The position numbers and the translations under genes were made by a program. A stretch of DNA of 12,235 bases from an uncultured Pseudomonas sp. (GTDB lineage Bacteria > Pseudomonadota > Gammaproteobacteria > Pseudomonadales > Pseudomonadaceae). Under the pieces are notes generated by a model. The model saw nothing but the letters and a program-made list of their open reading frames with translations, was not told the origin of the DNA and made no database searches. The stretch is taken from NCBI GenBank assembly GCA_943914515.1, contig CALUCI010000170.1, positions 1-12,235 of the forward strand. Reading direction: 5' to 3'. Positions 1-7,427 of this stretch are shown piece by piece (positions within the stretch are counted from its first letter, which is position 1; the number at the start of each line of letters is the position of its first letter).

Positions 1-60
1 TCAAGCCATGCACCAAGGCTGGCGACGCCTCTCTCACAGGCCATGGCGCGTTGCAACAAA

Positions 61-103
61 TGTGGGAGCTGGCGGAGCCAGCGATGCGCCGCGCGGGCGG
101 CGC
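61..103. repeat. REP-type palindrome with adjoining GC-rich hairpin
   Basis: The stretch opens with TGTGGGAG followed by the perfect inverted repeat GCTGGC-GGA-GCCAGC (68-73 and 77-82) and then GAT. This is the head-plus-hairpin layout of a common Pseudomonas REP class. Directly after it lies a second perfect stem, GCGCCGC (86-92) and GCGGCGC (97-103), with a 4-base loop. Both hairpins are seen directly; assignment to a REP family is from memory of Pseudomonas genomes. They lie downstream of fdhE, where they could stabilise or end the operon mRNA. Confidence 0.6.
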
Positions 104-180
104 TCGATCTGGAGAGCGAAGAAACTCGCGGCTGATGCAGATGGCGTCTCGCGGGCAATACGGTTGATGCCGATGACGCC

Positions 181-203
181 TCGCGGCTGAAGCCGCTCCT
201 ACG
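181..203. repeat. REP element downstream of fdhE
   Basis: A 23-bp element contains the hairpin GCGGC-TGAA-GCCGC and ends in TCCTACG. It is identical, base for base, to positions 10760-10782 of this window, which shows it is a dispersed repeat. A degenerate partial copy of its first ten bases (TCGCGGCTGA) also occurs at 125-134. It starts only 5 bases beyond the fdhE stop codon, so it probably forms the 3' end structure of the formate dehydrogenase mRNA. No T-run terminator is visible here. Positions 1-60 hold nothing I can identify. Confidence 0.8.
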
Positions 204-208
204 CAACC

Positions 209-1096
209 CTAGCCAGGAAACAGAAACGGACTGATCCCGCTACGGGCAAACCCTTCGCGTTCGACTTCGGCATCCAGTGCCAGGCTGGCAAGGTCGTCGG
301 CCAGGGCTTCGAGGTCGCGGTCGTGTTCGGGGTAGAACACTTTCAGGTAGCTGTGGCAGTCACCGCAGCTCTCGGCCTTGATCGCCGTGTCGGTGGTTTC
401 CAGCGACAGGTAGTCGAGGTGGCCGGTAGCTTCGCAGTTGCTGCACTTGAGCCGGACCATGTGCCAGCGGCTTTCGCACAGACCACAATGCAGGTAGCGC
501 AAGCCGGCCAGGGCGCCGGTCTGGATCTGGCTGGCCACCGGCGCGCTGGCGCACACCGGGCAGTGCTGGCGCTGTTCGCCATGGGCCTTGGCGCTGGCCG
601 GCAGGTGCGCAGCCATCTGGCGGAAGTACAGCGACAGCGCCGCCCAGAGAAACAGCGCCTGGCCACTGTCGACCTGGTCGAATTCACCGGCGAGCAGGGC
701 GTCGGCCGCCGCTTCCAGACTCAACGGATTCTGTTGCAGCAGTGCCTGCAAGGCCGGGTGCTCGATGTGTTCGCCGAGCTGACGGAGCAGCGCCAGCCAG
801 TGGCCGTCACGCAGAAACAGCGTGCAGGCCAGTGGCGGCTGGTCCTGGCCGAGCAGGCCGGGCAGGGTCTCGATCAGCGCAGCCGGCAACGGCAAGCGCT
901 CCAGCGCGAGTTGCTGCGCGTCGACCAGGCTGGCGACGAATTGCAGGTAATCGCTCATCGGGTGGCCGTCGGCAAGCTGGCGCAAGCGTGCGGCGCGGCG
1001 GCGGTAATCGGCGGCCGGGTCGGGCAGCAGTACCGGGACAATCTCGCCGATACCCGCCGGACGGGGTTCGACCGGCGTCATCTGGATGCTGCTCAT
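209..1096 (-). CDS. fdhE: Formate dehydrogenase accessory protein FdhE
   Basis: The 295-residue cytoplasmic protein is needed to produce active respiratory formate dehydrogenase; in E. coli FdhE interacts with the catalytic subunit and its own iron centre has been described as rubredoxin-like. Four CxxC pairs mark the C-terminal half, at residues 179-182 (CPVC), 204-207 (CGLC), 218-221 (CSNC) and 244-247 (CGDC), as expected for the family. The N-terminal half is helical and Leu/Ala-rich without motifs. The ATG overlaps the fdnI stop in an ATGA arrangement (1093-1096), which indicates translational coupling and fixes the start. It is the last gene of the fdn operon. In several Pseudomonas genomes selA and selB follow directly; here the next 208 bases hold only REP-like DNA. 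Confidence 0.95.
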   Translation of the reverse strand: MSSIQMTPVEPRPAGIGEIVPVLLPDPAADYRRRAARLRQLADGHPMSDYLQFVASLVDAQQLALERLPLPAALIETLPGLLGQDQPPLACTLFLRDGHWLALLRQLGEHIEHPALQALLQQNPLSLEAAADALLAGEFDQVDSGQALFLWAALSLYFRQMAAHLPASAKAHGEQRQHCPVCASAPVASQIQTGALAGLRYLHCGLCESRWHMVRLKCSNCEATGHLDYLSLETTDTAIKAESCGDCHSYLKVFYPEHDRDLEALADDLASLALDAEVEREGFARSGISPFLFPG

Positions 1097-1740
1097 GGGT
1101 TTTTGCCACTCCCGTTGTGTTTGCTGCTGATCTGCCGATACCAGCGGTCGTGGTGGGTTTTCGCCCAGCGGTGCGAGACGTAGCCGGTGACCATGCCGCG
1201 GATCGAGCCTTTGACCCAGAACGCCAGGTAGGCGTGGCCGATCACCAGCAGGATCAGGCCGATACCCGCCAGTGCATGCACCAGCAGGCCGATACGGATG
1301 GTCGGGATGGAGAACAGTGGCGCGAAGTATGGCCGCCAGATCACCACGCCGCTGAGCAGCAGCAGGCTGATCAGACCCATGATTCCCCAGAACAGCACTT
1401 TCTGTCCGGCGTTGTACTTGCCGATCTGCAGTTGTGGCTCATGCTTGCCGGCCAGTACCTGCGGCACGTTCTTGAACCACAGGCGGTCCTCGGGTTCCGG
1501 CAGGTTGTAGCGCACGAAGCGGATGAACAGGAACATCAGCAGCAGGAACACCACCACGCCGAAGAACGGGTGAAGGATGCGCGCCATCTGCGGTGTGCCG
1601 AACACCGCATTGAGGCCGTTCAGCGACGGGAAGAACCACGACAGCCCGGACAACGCCACGGTGAAGAAGCAGATCACCATCAACCAGTGGCTGGCGCGCT
1701 CGATGAAGCGCGTGCGCAGGATCAGTTTGTCCTTGTTCAT
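1093..1740 (-). CDS. fdnI: Formate dehydrogenase gamma subunit (cytochrome b556)
   Basis: The 215-residue integral membrane subunit anchors the complex and passes electrons from the beta subunit through two haem b groups to quinone. Four hydrophobic segments are visible, at about residues 17-36, 56-76, 115-135 and 150-175. Histidines H18 (RASHW), H57 (ILHPFFG), H155 (LLVHALAG) and H169 (VIGHAYLAFW) fall in the conserved positions expected for haem ligation and the quinone pocket, and length and spacing match E. coli FdnI/FdoI. The ATG overlaps the fdnH stop by four bases (ATGA, 1737-1740), and its own stop overlaps the fdhE start, so the three genes are probably translationally coupled. The Shine-Dalgarno sequence GAGGAGA lies inside the end of fdnH. 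Confidence 0.95.
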   Translation of the reverse strand: MNKDKLILRTRFIERASHWLMVICFFTVALSGLSWFFPSLNGLNAVFGTPQMARILHPFFGVVVFLLLMFLFIRFVRYNLPEPEDRLWFKNVPQVLAGKHEPQLQIGKYNAGQKVLFWGIMGLISLLLLSGVVIWRPYFAPLFSIPTIRIGLLVHALAGIGLILLVIGHAYLAFWVKGSIRGMVTGYVSHRWAKTHHDRWYRQISSKHNGSGKNP

Positions 1741-2630
1741 GCGTGGGTCTCCTCGTCGTGGGTTTCTTCCTCATCCACCTCGTTGGGGCCGACGCCGACG
1801 TAGTGGAACACCGTCCCGGCGAGGGTGGCGAAGAACGCCGCCGCCGCTACCGGCTTGAGCCAGCCTTTCCAGCCCTGGACCGCGCCGCTGATGCGCGGAT
1901 CGGTCGGCAGCTTGTGGTACAGGTGCGGTTTGTCGGCGTGCTGCAGGACGTACATCACGTGGGTGCCGCCCACGCCTTGCGGGTCATACAGGCCGGCACC
2001 GGCAAAACCGCGACCGTGCAGCTCGCGCACGCGCTCGGCGGCGAGGTGCTTCATGTCGTCCTTGCCACCGAAGTTGATCGCCCCGGTCGGGCAGGTCTTG
2101 ACGCAGGCCGGCTCCTGGCCGACCGACACGCGGTCGACGCACAGGGTGCACTTGTAGGCCTTGTTGTCCTTCTTGCTGATGCGTGGCACATCGAACGGGC
2201 AGCCGGCGATGCAGTAGCCGCAGCCGATGCACTGCTCGGACTGGAAGTCGACGATGCCGTTGGCGTACTGAATGATCGCCCCCGGTTGCGGGCAGGCTTT
2301 CAGGCAGCCGGGGTCGGCGCAGTGCATGCAGCCGTCCTTGCGGATCAGCCATTCCAGCTTGCCGTTTTCCTGTTCGACTTCGTCGAAGCGCATCAGCGTC
2401 CAGGTTTCCGCCGACAGGTCGGCGGGGTTGTCGTAGACGCCGACGTTGTGGCCGACCTCGTCACGCAGGTCGTTCCACTCGTTGCAGGCGACCTGGCAGG
2501 CCTTGCAGCCGATGCAGATGCTCACGTCGATCAGCTTGGCCACTTCGGCCTGGTGATTGCGCGCCTGTGGCGGCGGGGTCAGCGAGCTGGTGGCGGAGCG
2601 TTTGATGATGTCCTGGGATTGATATGACAT
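1737..2630 (-). CDS. fdnH: Formate dehydrogenase beta subunit, four [4Fe-4S] ferredoxin-like protein
   Basis: The 297-residue electron-transfer subunit links the molybdenum subunit to the cytochrome b subunit. Sixteen cysteines form four cluster motifs: C39/42/45/49, C101/104/109/113, C134/137/140/144 and C161/164/176/180. This is the FdnH/FdoH (FdxH) pattern, and these are the expected ligands of four [4Fe-4S] clusters. A single hydrophobic segment at about residues 257-278 is the C-terminal membrane anchor, followed by a very acidic tail rich in Glu, Asp and His (EEETHDEETHA). There is no signal peptide; in the family the subunit is exported by riding with the Tat-targeted alpha subunit. 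The start is 10 bases after the fdnG stop, with GGGAG (2636-2640) as the ribosome site. Many databases name this gene fdxH. Confidence 0.96.
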   Translation of the reverse strand: MSYQSQDIIKRSATSSLTPPPQARNHQAEVAKLIDVSICIGCKACQVACNEWNDLRDEVGHNVGVYDNPADLSAETWTLMRFDEVEQENGKLEWLIRKDGCMHCADPGCLKACPQPGAIIQYANGIVDFQSEQCIGCGYCIAGCPFDVPRISKKDNKAYKCTLCVDRVSVGQEPACVKTCPTGAINFGGKDDMKHLAAERVRELHGRGFAGAGLYDPQGVGGTHVMYVLQHADKPHLYHKLPTDPRISGAVQGWKGWLKPVAAAAFFATLAGTVFHYVGVGPNEVDEEETHDEETHA

Positions 2631-2640
2631 GAGTGCTCCC

Positions 2641-5600
2641 TCAGACCTTTTCCACGTTGACGAGAAACGCCTTGTATTCCGGCGTATGGGTGTTGGAGTC
2701 GCCGACGCCAGGGGTCAGGGTGTTGGCCAGGAAGCCCTTGCGCGAGGTGCCTTCATAGCCCCAGTGGCAAGGAATACCGATGGTGTCCACCTGCTGGCCG
2801 TCGATGGTCAGGCGCTGGATGCGCTTGGTCACCACGGCCTTGGCCTTGATGTAGCCGCGCTTGGTGCTGACCTTGACCCGGTCGCCCTGCTTGATGCCCT
2901 TGTCGGCCGCCAGTTTTTCGCCGATCTCGACGAACTGCTCGGGCTGGACTATGGCGTTGAGCCGGGCGTGCTTGGTCCAGTGACGGAACAGCTCGGTGAT
3001 CGAATAGGTGGTGGCGACGTAAGGGAACTCCTCGCGCTTGCCCATCCGTGAGCGGTCGTGGTCGTACAGCCGGGCGGTCGGGCTGTAGGTCACGGCCGGG
3101 TGCAGCGGGTTACTGGCCAGCGGGCTTTCGGTCGGCTCGTAGTGCTCGGGGAACGGCCCGTCGTTGAGTGCGCCCACCGAGAACAGCCGGCCCACGCCTT
3201 CCGGCAGCATGATGAACGGGCAGGTGGCGGTGCCCGGCGCGATGGTCGGGGCGAAGTCCGGCACGTCGACGCCGCTCCAGCGCACGCCGTCCCAGCCGAT
3301 CAGCTTGCGCTTCGGATCCCACGGGTTGCCGGCCGGGTCGGCCGAGGCGCGGTTGTACAGCACGCGGCGGTTCTGCGGCCAGGCCCAGGCCCAGCCAGGG
3401 GTGTTGCCCAGGCCGCTGTCGGTGTTGTCGCGACGGGCCATCTGGTTGCCTTGCTCGGTCCAGGAACCGGCGAAGATCCAGTTGAAGCAGACGGTGCTGC
3501 CGTCATCGCGCAGTTGCCCGAAGTCGTTGAGCAACTGGCCCTTGCGCAGGATCAGGTTGCCCTTGTCGTCGAGCAGGTCGGCCAGAGCCCGGCCATTGGA
3601 TTCCTTGGCCACTTCTTCGGGTTTGGGGTCGAACGGGTCGGCGTAGTCCCAGGCCATGTTGAGCACTGGCGCGGGGTTGGCACCGCCTTCCTTTTCGTAC
3701 AGCTCGCGCAGTTTCATGAACAGGTGGCCGAGGATCTTGCCGTCGTGCCAGGCCTCGCCGGGTGGCGCCGCGCCGGCCCAGTGCCATTGCAGCCAGCGCG
3801 AGGAGTTGACGATCGAACCATCTTCTTCGGCGAAGCAGGAGGAGGGCAGGCGGAACACTTCGGTCTGGATCGACGCGGTGTCGACGTTGTGCTCTTCGCC
3901 GTGGTTCTTCCAGAAGCTCGAGGTCTCGGTGGCCAGCGGGTCGATGATCACCAGGAACTTCAGCTTGGCCAGGGCTTCCTGGGCCTTGTTCTTGTCGGGG
4001 AACGCCGCCACCGGGTTGAAACCCTGGGCGATGTAGCCGTTCATCTTGCCGTCGTACATGCGGTTGGCGACGTTGATCACGTCATAGCTGTCGTCCCACT
4101 TGGGCAGCCATTCGAAGCCCCAGTCGTTGTCCTTGGTGGCTTTGTCGCCCCAGAAGCTCTTCATCATGCTGACGAAGAATTTCGGCGTGTTCTTGTAGTA
4201 GTTGACCTGGTCGGGCAGCACCGCGCTCGGCGTGGTCTGCTTGAGGTAGGTGGCCAGGTCGGTCTGCGCGTCGGACGGCAGGTTCATGTAGCCGGGCAGG
4301 CGCAGCGAGAGCAGGCCGAGGTCGGTGTAGCCCTGGATGTTGGAGTGACCGCGCAGGGCGTTTACGCCGCCACCGGCCATACCGATGTTGCCGAGCAGCA
4401 ACTGGATCATGCCGGAGCCGCGAATCATCTGGGCGCCGTTGGTGTGGTGGGTCCAGCCGAGGGCGTAGAGGAAGGTCGCGGTTTTGTCCGGGGCGCTGGT
4501 TTCGCCAAGTATTTCGCAGATCCTGAGGAAATCTTCCTGCGAGGTGCCGCAGACGTTGCTGACCATTTCCGGGGTGTAGCGGGCAACGTGGGCCTTGAGC
4601 AGGTTCCACACACAGCGCGGGTGGCTCAGGGTCAGGTCGCGTTTGGCAAAGCCGTTCTCATCCAGCTCGTAGTTCCACGAAGCGCGGTCATAGCTGCGCT
4701 TGCCGGCGTCGTAGCCGCTGAACAGACCGTCGTCGAAGTGGTAGTCCTCGCGCACGATCAGGCTGGAGTTGGTGTAGGCGCGCACGTACTCGTGCTGGAT
4801 CTTGTCGTGGCTGATCAGGTAATTGACCATGCCCATCAGGAAGGTCACGTCGGAGCCGACGCGGATCGGCGCGTAGATGTCCGCCACTGCTGCGCTGCGG
4901 TTGAAGCGCGGGTCGACCACGATCACCTTGGCGCCGTTGCGGATCTTCGCCTCGATCACCCACTTGAAGCCCACCGGGTGCGCTTCGGCGGGGTTGCCGC
5001 CCATGATCAGGACGACGTTGGCGTTCTTGATGTCGACCCAGTTGTTGGTCATCGCACCGCGGCCGAAGGTCGGCGCCAGCGCCGAAACGGTAGGCGCGTG
5101 GCAGACCCGGGCCTGGCTGTCGGTGGCGAGGATGCCGAGGGCGCGGGTGAAGCGCTGGTCGAGCGAGCCGGTTTCACTGCTGGCAGCCGAAGAACAGAGC
5201 ATGCCGGTGCTCAACCAGCGGTTGACCGTGGTGCCCTTGGCGTTCTTCTCGATGAAGTTGGCGTCGCGGTCGTCCTTCATCAGGCGCGCGATACGCTCGA
5301 TGGCGTAGTCCCAGGTCACCCGCTGCCACTTGTCCGAACCCGGCGCGCGGTACTCGGGGTACAGCAGGCGCTGGTCGCTGTGGATATAGTCGACCAGGCC
5401 CGCGCCTTTCGGGCACAGCGAGCCACGGCTGACCGGATGATCCGGGTCGCCTTCGATATGGAAGATCCGCGCCTTGGCGTTTTTCGCGCCGTCACCGAGG
5501 CTGTACATCAGCAGGCCGCAGCCCACCGAGCAGTAGGTGCAGTTGTTGCGGGTTTCCTTGGCCCGCAGCAGCTTGTACTGGCGAGACTGGGTGGCCTGGG

Positions 5601-5691
5601 CCATGCCGGGGGCGAAGCCCAGGGTGGCGCAGGTCGCGGTGGCAGCGCCCACGGTGCACAGTTTGAAGAACTGTCGTCTACCCAGTCCCAT
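2641..5691 (-). CDS. fdnG: Respiratory formate dehydrogenase alpha subunit, cysteine (non-selenocysteine) form
   Basis: The 1016-residue molybdopterin subunit oxidises formate to CO2 in the periplasm. A twin-arginine signal (RRQFFK, residues 5-10, then a hydrophobic stretch to about residue 32) directs Tat export and supports this start; AAGGAG (5698-5703) lies 6 bases upstream. C51, C54, C58 and C93 bind the first [4Fe-4S] cluster. The catalytic motif reads DSQARVCHAPTV, with C197 and H198. E. coli FdnG has selenocysteine 196 at this place, but here the codon (5101-5103 on the plus strand) is TGC, not TGA, and the frame is open throughout. GRGAMTNNWVDIKNANVV and GGNPAEAHPVGFKW follow, as in FdnG/FdoG. 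Length equals the E. coli enzymes. First gene of the operon; no confident promoter was found upstream. Confidence 0.96.
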   Translation of the reverse strand: MGLGRRQFFKLCTVGAATATCATLGFAPGMAQATQSRQYKLLRAKETRNNCTYCSVGCGLLMYSLGDGAKNAKARIFHIEGDPDHPVSRGSLCPKGAGLVDYIHSDQRLLYPEYRAPGSDKWQRVTWDYAIERIARLMKDDRDANFIEKNAKGTTVNRWLSTGMLCSSAASSETGSLDQRFTRALGILATDSQARVCHAPTVSALAPTFGRGAMTNNWVDIKNANVVLIMGGNPAEAHPVGFKWVIEAKIRNGAKVIVVDPRFNRSAAVADIYAPIRVGSDVTFLMGMVNYLISHDKIQHEYVRAYTNSSLIVREDYHFDDGLFSGYDAGKRSYDRASWNYELDENGFAKRDLTLSHPRCVWNLLKAHVARYTPEMVSNVCGTSQEDFLRICEILGETSAPDKTATFLYALGWTHHTNGAQMIRGSGMIQLLLGNIGMAGGGVNALRGHSNIQGYTDLGLLSLRLPGYMNLPSDAQTDLATYLKQTTPSAVLPDQVNYYKNTPKFFVSMMKSFWGDKATKDNDWGFEWLPKWDDSYDVINVANRMYDGKMNGYIAQGFNPVAAFPDKNKAQEALAKLKFLVIIDPLATETSSFWKNHGEEHNVDTASIQTEVFRLPSSCFAEEDGSIVNSSRWLQWHWAGAAPPGEAWHDGKILGHLFMKLRELYEKEGGANPAPVLNMAWDYADPFDPKPEEVAKESNGRALADLLDDKGNLILRKGQLLNDFGQLRDDGSTVCFNWIFAGSWTEQGNQMARRDNTDSGLGNTPGWAWAWPQNRRVLYNRASADPAGNPWDPKRKLIGWDGVRWSGVDVPDFAPTIAPGTATCPFIMLPEGVGRLFSVGALNDGPFPEHYEPTESPLASNPLHPAVTYSPTARLYDHDRSRMGKREEFPYVATTYSITELFRHWTKHARLNAIVQPEQFVEIGEKLAADKGIKQGDRVKVSTKRGYIKAKAVVTKRIQRLTIDGQQVDTIGIPCHWGYEGTSRKGFLANTLTPGVGDSNTHTPEYKAFLVNVEKV

Positions 5692-5992
5692 GGTTATCTC
5701 CTTATACGGACGACCTCACGAAGCGGCCGCGCACAGGTGTGCCCGCCGAAAAAAGCGTCAGGATCGGTAAGTGGTGTTCAGGCTCTAAAAGCAGGAAATG
5801 CGTCGTGACCCATTCTGTAGAGGGCTTTGCGGCTGCATTCGCGGGAAGTCTATTCCCATGAAATTTGTGTGACTAATCGACAGTGTTGATGAGCTTATCG
5901 ATCCGCTCTATTGGCGCACAAAAATTAGGGTTTTCGAGTGGTGGCCGGGCGGTGCTACAGTCGCTCCTTTTTTGCCCTCACCGAGGTGGAAC
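5692..5992. promoter_or_regulatory. Divergent control region between fdnG and the lipoprotein gene, with two dyads
   Basis: No gene is supported in these 301 bases. Two inverted repeats stand out. One is GGGAA-GTCTA-TTCCC at 5843-5857. The other is the 16-bp imperfect palindrome TTGATGAGCTTATCGA at 5886-5901, in which the central AGCT and most flanking positions are symmetric. The second contains the half-site TTGAT but not the full TTGAT-N4-ATCAA box of Anr/FNR. A short hairpin, GCACA-GG-TGTGC (5731-5742), lies in the presumed fdnG leader. I could not assign a confident -35/-10 pair for fdnG. Any regulatory role is inference from symmetry and position. Confidence 0.4.
5933..5961 (+). promoter_or_regulatory. 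Possible sigma-70-type promoter of the lipoprotein gene
   Basis: TACAGT (5956-5961) lies about 31 bases before the ATG and resembles a -10 element. TTCGAG (5933-5938), 17 bases upstream, is only a weak -35. The call rests mainly on position. Confidence 0.3.
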
Positions 5993-6340
5993 ATGCGAGC
6001 AGGACTGGCGATCATCGCCGCGACATTACTGGCGGGCTGCGCATCGTCGGCCATGAATCAGGCCCGGGTTGGCCAACCGGACAGGATTTTCAATTCGACC
6101 AAAGAACAATCGAAAGTCGCCGAGTGCGTGCAGTTCACCTGGCAGGACGAGGCGGCATTCGGCGTCGATGCCAGTGGTTACCTGGAGCAGGCAGCGGGCG
6201 TGGTCACGGTTTCCACCCGCGGCGCCGAATATTTTGCCGACATCGCCGCAGCCGGCAGCGGCAGCCTGGTGAAGTTCTACGCGCAAAAAGACGATGCCCT
6301 GGCCCAGCGCCGCATGGCGGCCCTGGCCACCTGCCTGTAA
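5993..6340 (+). CDS. Small putative outer-membrane lipoprotein of unknown function
   Basis: The 115-residue protein begins with a short lipoprotein signal peptide ending in the lipobox LLAGC, so C16 would become the lipidated N-terminus. Alanine, not aspartate, follows the cysteine, which by the E. coli sorting rule favours the outer membrane. The mature part of about 100 residues has two further cysteines (C45 and C114) that could form a disulfide in the periplasm, and no motif I recognise. The ATG at 5993 was chosen over an in-frame TTG at 5972 because GAGGTGG (5983-5989) is well placed and the signal peptide starts at once. It is divergent from fdnG and 146 bases ahead of the stress protein gene; neither neighbour suggests a function. 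Confidence 0.8.
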   Translation: MRAGLAIIAATLLAGCASSAMNQARVGQPDRIFNSTKEQSKVAECVQFTWQDEAAFGVDASGYLEQAAGVVTVSTRGAEYFADIAAAGSGSLVKFYAQKDDALAQRRMAALATCL

Positions 6341-6362
6341 AGACCGACATATACTGAAATAG

Positions 6363-6403
6363 CGATGCGGGCACCTGGCCACCCTGGCCGGCTGCGCGCA
6401 TCG
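6363..6403 (+). other. Nested stem-loop between lipoprotein and stress protein genes
   Basis: The outer arms CGATGCG (6363-6369) and CGCATCG (6397-6403) enclose an inner hairpin GGCCA-CCC-TGGCC (6377-6389). No T-run follows on either side, so it is not a standard intrinsic terminator. It may be a processing or mRNA-stability structure at the 3' end of the lipoprotein message; this is inference. Confidence 0.4.
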
Positions 6404-6486
6404 TCGTCCTAGGCCGCACACGGCCAGGCGCGTTGATCATCCTCGCTGTGTGGGGGCGCAAGCGGACCACCTTCTGGAGGTGTCTC

Positions 6487-7386
6487 ATGAGCCAGTATCA
6501 ACGACTTTTCATGATTGCCGCGCCCGGTCTGCGGCATACCCCCGCGCTGGAGCGCGCCGTGGCGATCGCCAAGGCCACCGACGCGGCCTTGCATATCGCG
6601 GTGTTCATCGAGGAAGGCGACCTGCTCGGGCGCATGGCCAGCGGTTCGGCGCTACGTCAGTCGATGGAGCAGGAGGCCTGGACCTGGCTGCGCGACGAAG
6701 CCGCGCAACTGCGTCACGACGGTGTCGAAGTCACCTGCGAAGTGCAACTGAGCCGGCATGTGATCAAGGACATGCTCGAACATGTCGAGGACATGCAGCC
6801 GGACCTGGTGATCAAGGATGTCCATCACGAATCGGCGCTACGCCGGGTTTTCCTGACGCCACCCGACTGGCAACTGCTGCGCGACTGTCCGGTGCCGCTG
6901 CACCTGGTCAGCGACATGCGTTGCCCGTTGCCGAAAGTGATCATTGCCGCCGTCGACACCCTGCACCCGGACAGCCAGCACACCCGCATCAACGAGCGGG
7001 TGATCCGCGCCGCCAACGCCATGGCCGTGCAGTGCGATGCCGAACTGCACCTGTTGCACGCCTGGGATGTGGCGCAGACCCACATTGCCGATTTCGGTGC
7101 CGGGACGGTGACCATGCCCGGCTTCAACAGCGAAGTGCGGCGCTCGGCGCAACTGGCCTTCGAGCATCTGGCAGACAGCCGCGGTGTACCGGAGTCGCGC
7201 CGGCATTTCGTCAGCGGCCCGGCCAGCCACGCGATTGCCGAGTACGCCGCGCATCACCGTGCCGATGTCATCGTCATGGGCAGCAGCCAGCGCAAGGGCG
7301 CCAGCGGCTTGCTCGGCAGCACCACCGAACATGTGCTGCAGCATCTGCCGTGCAATGTCCTGGCGGTGCGTGGCGATACCGCCTGA
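6487..7386 (+). CDS. Tandem universal stress protein (UspE-like)
   Basis: The 299-residue cytoplasmic protein consists of two Usp domains, roughly residues 1-142 and 149-296. The first carries the UspE-like sequence VFLTPPDWQLLRDCPVPLHL. The second ends in VIVMGSSQRKGASGLLGSTTE (residues 261-281, shown in part in related proteins as the nucleotide-binding loop) and HLPCNVLAV. In that loop the second glycine of the usual G-x2-G-x9-G-S pattern is Gln268 and the spacing to GS is one residue short, so ATP binding may be altered or absent, as in UspE-type proteins generally. The ATG at 6487 is preceded by GGAGG (6476-6480), 6 bases away; an earlier in-frame start at 6433 lacks this. The family supports survival under starvation, oxygen limitation and other stress; the exact role here is unknown. 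Confidence 0.9.
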   Translation: MSQYQRLFMIAAPGLRHTPALERAVAIAKATDAALHIAVFIEEGDLLGRMASGSALRQSMEQEAWTWLRDEAAQLRHDGVEVTCEVQLSRHVIKDMLEHVEDMQPDLVIKDVHHESALRRVFLTPPDWQLLRDCPVPLHLVSDMRCPLPKVIIAAVDTLHPDSQHTRINERVIRAANAMAVQCDAELHLLHAWDVAQTHIADFGAGTVTMPGFNSEVRRSAQLAFEHLADSRGVPESRRHFVSGPASHAIAEYAAHHRADVIVMGSSQRKGASGLLGSTTEHVLQHLPCNVLAVRGDTA

Positions 7387-7393
7387 GTGAGGC

Positions 7394-7427
7394 AGTGCCG
7401 GCGACGAATCAGCGGAACGCCGGCACT
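7394..7427. other. Perfect 10-bp inverted repeat at the convergent ends of the Usp and monooxygenase genes
   Basis: AGTGCCGGCG (7394-7403) and CGCCGGCACT (7418-7427) are perfect complements with a 14-base loop. The structure lies 8 bases past the Usp stop and covers the stop codon and last codons of the monooxygenase gene (stop at 7409-7411). No clear T-run follows on either strand, so it may act as a two-way transcription barrier or mRNA end rather than a textbook terminator. Confidence 0.5.

Noticed and set aside
1..44. Start of a gene on the minus strand (MACERGVASLGAWL)
   Set aside because: Only 14 codons are visible, with no ribosome site and no recognisable product; it does not look like the start of SelA.
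1743..2627. A 294-codon plus-strand frame antisense to fdnH
   Set aside because: It is the reverse-strand image of fdnH; the minus strand encodes four complete iron-sulfur motifs.
2641..5691. Selenocysteine insertion (in-frame TGA with SECIS) in fdnG
   Set aside because: The frame has no internal TGA; the catalytic codon is TGC.
3058..5808. A 916-codon open frame on the plus strand, antisense to fdnG
   Set aside because: It mirrors the codon pattern of a GC-rich gene, its translation is rich in Val, Gly, Ala and His without domain motifs, and fdnG on the other strand is unmistakable.
5886..5901. Anr/FNR box upstream of fdnG
   Set aside because: Only the TTGAT half is present; the second half reads TTATC instead of ATCAA at the required spacing.
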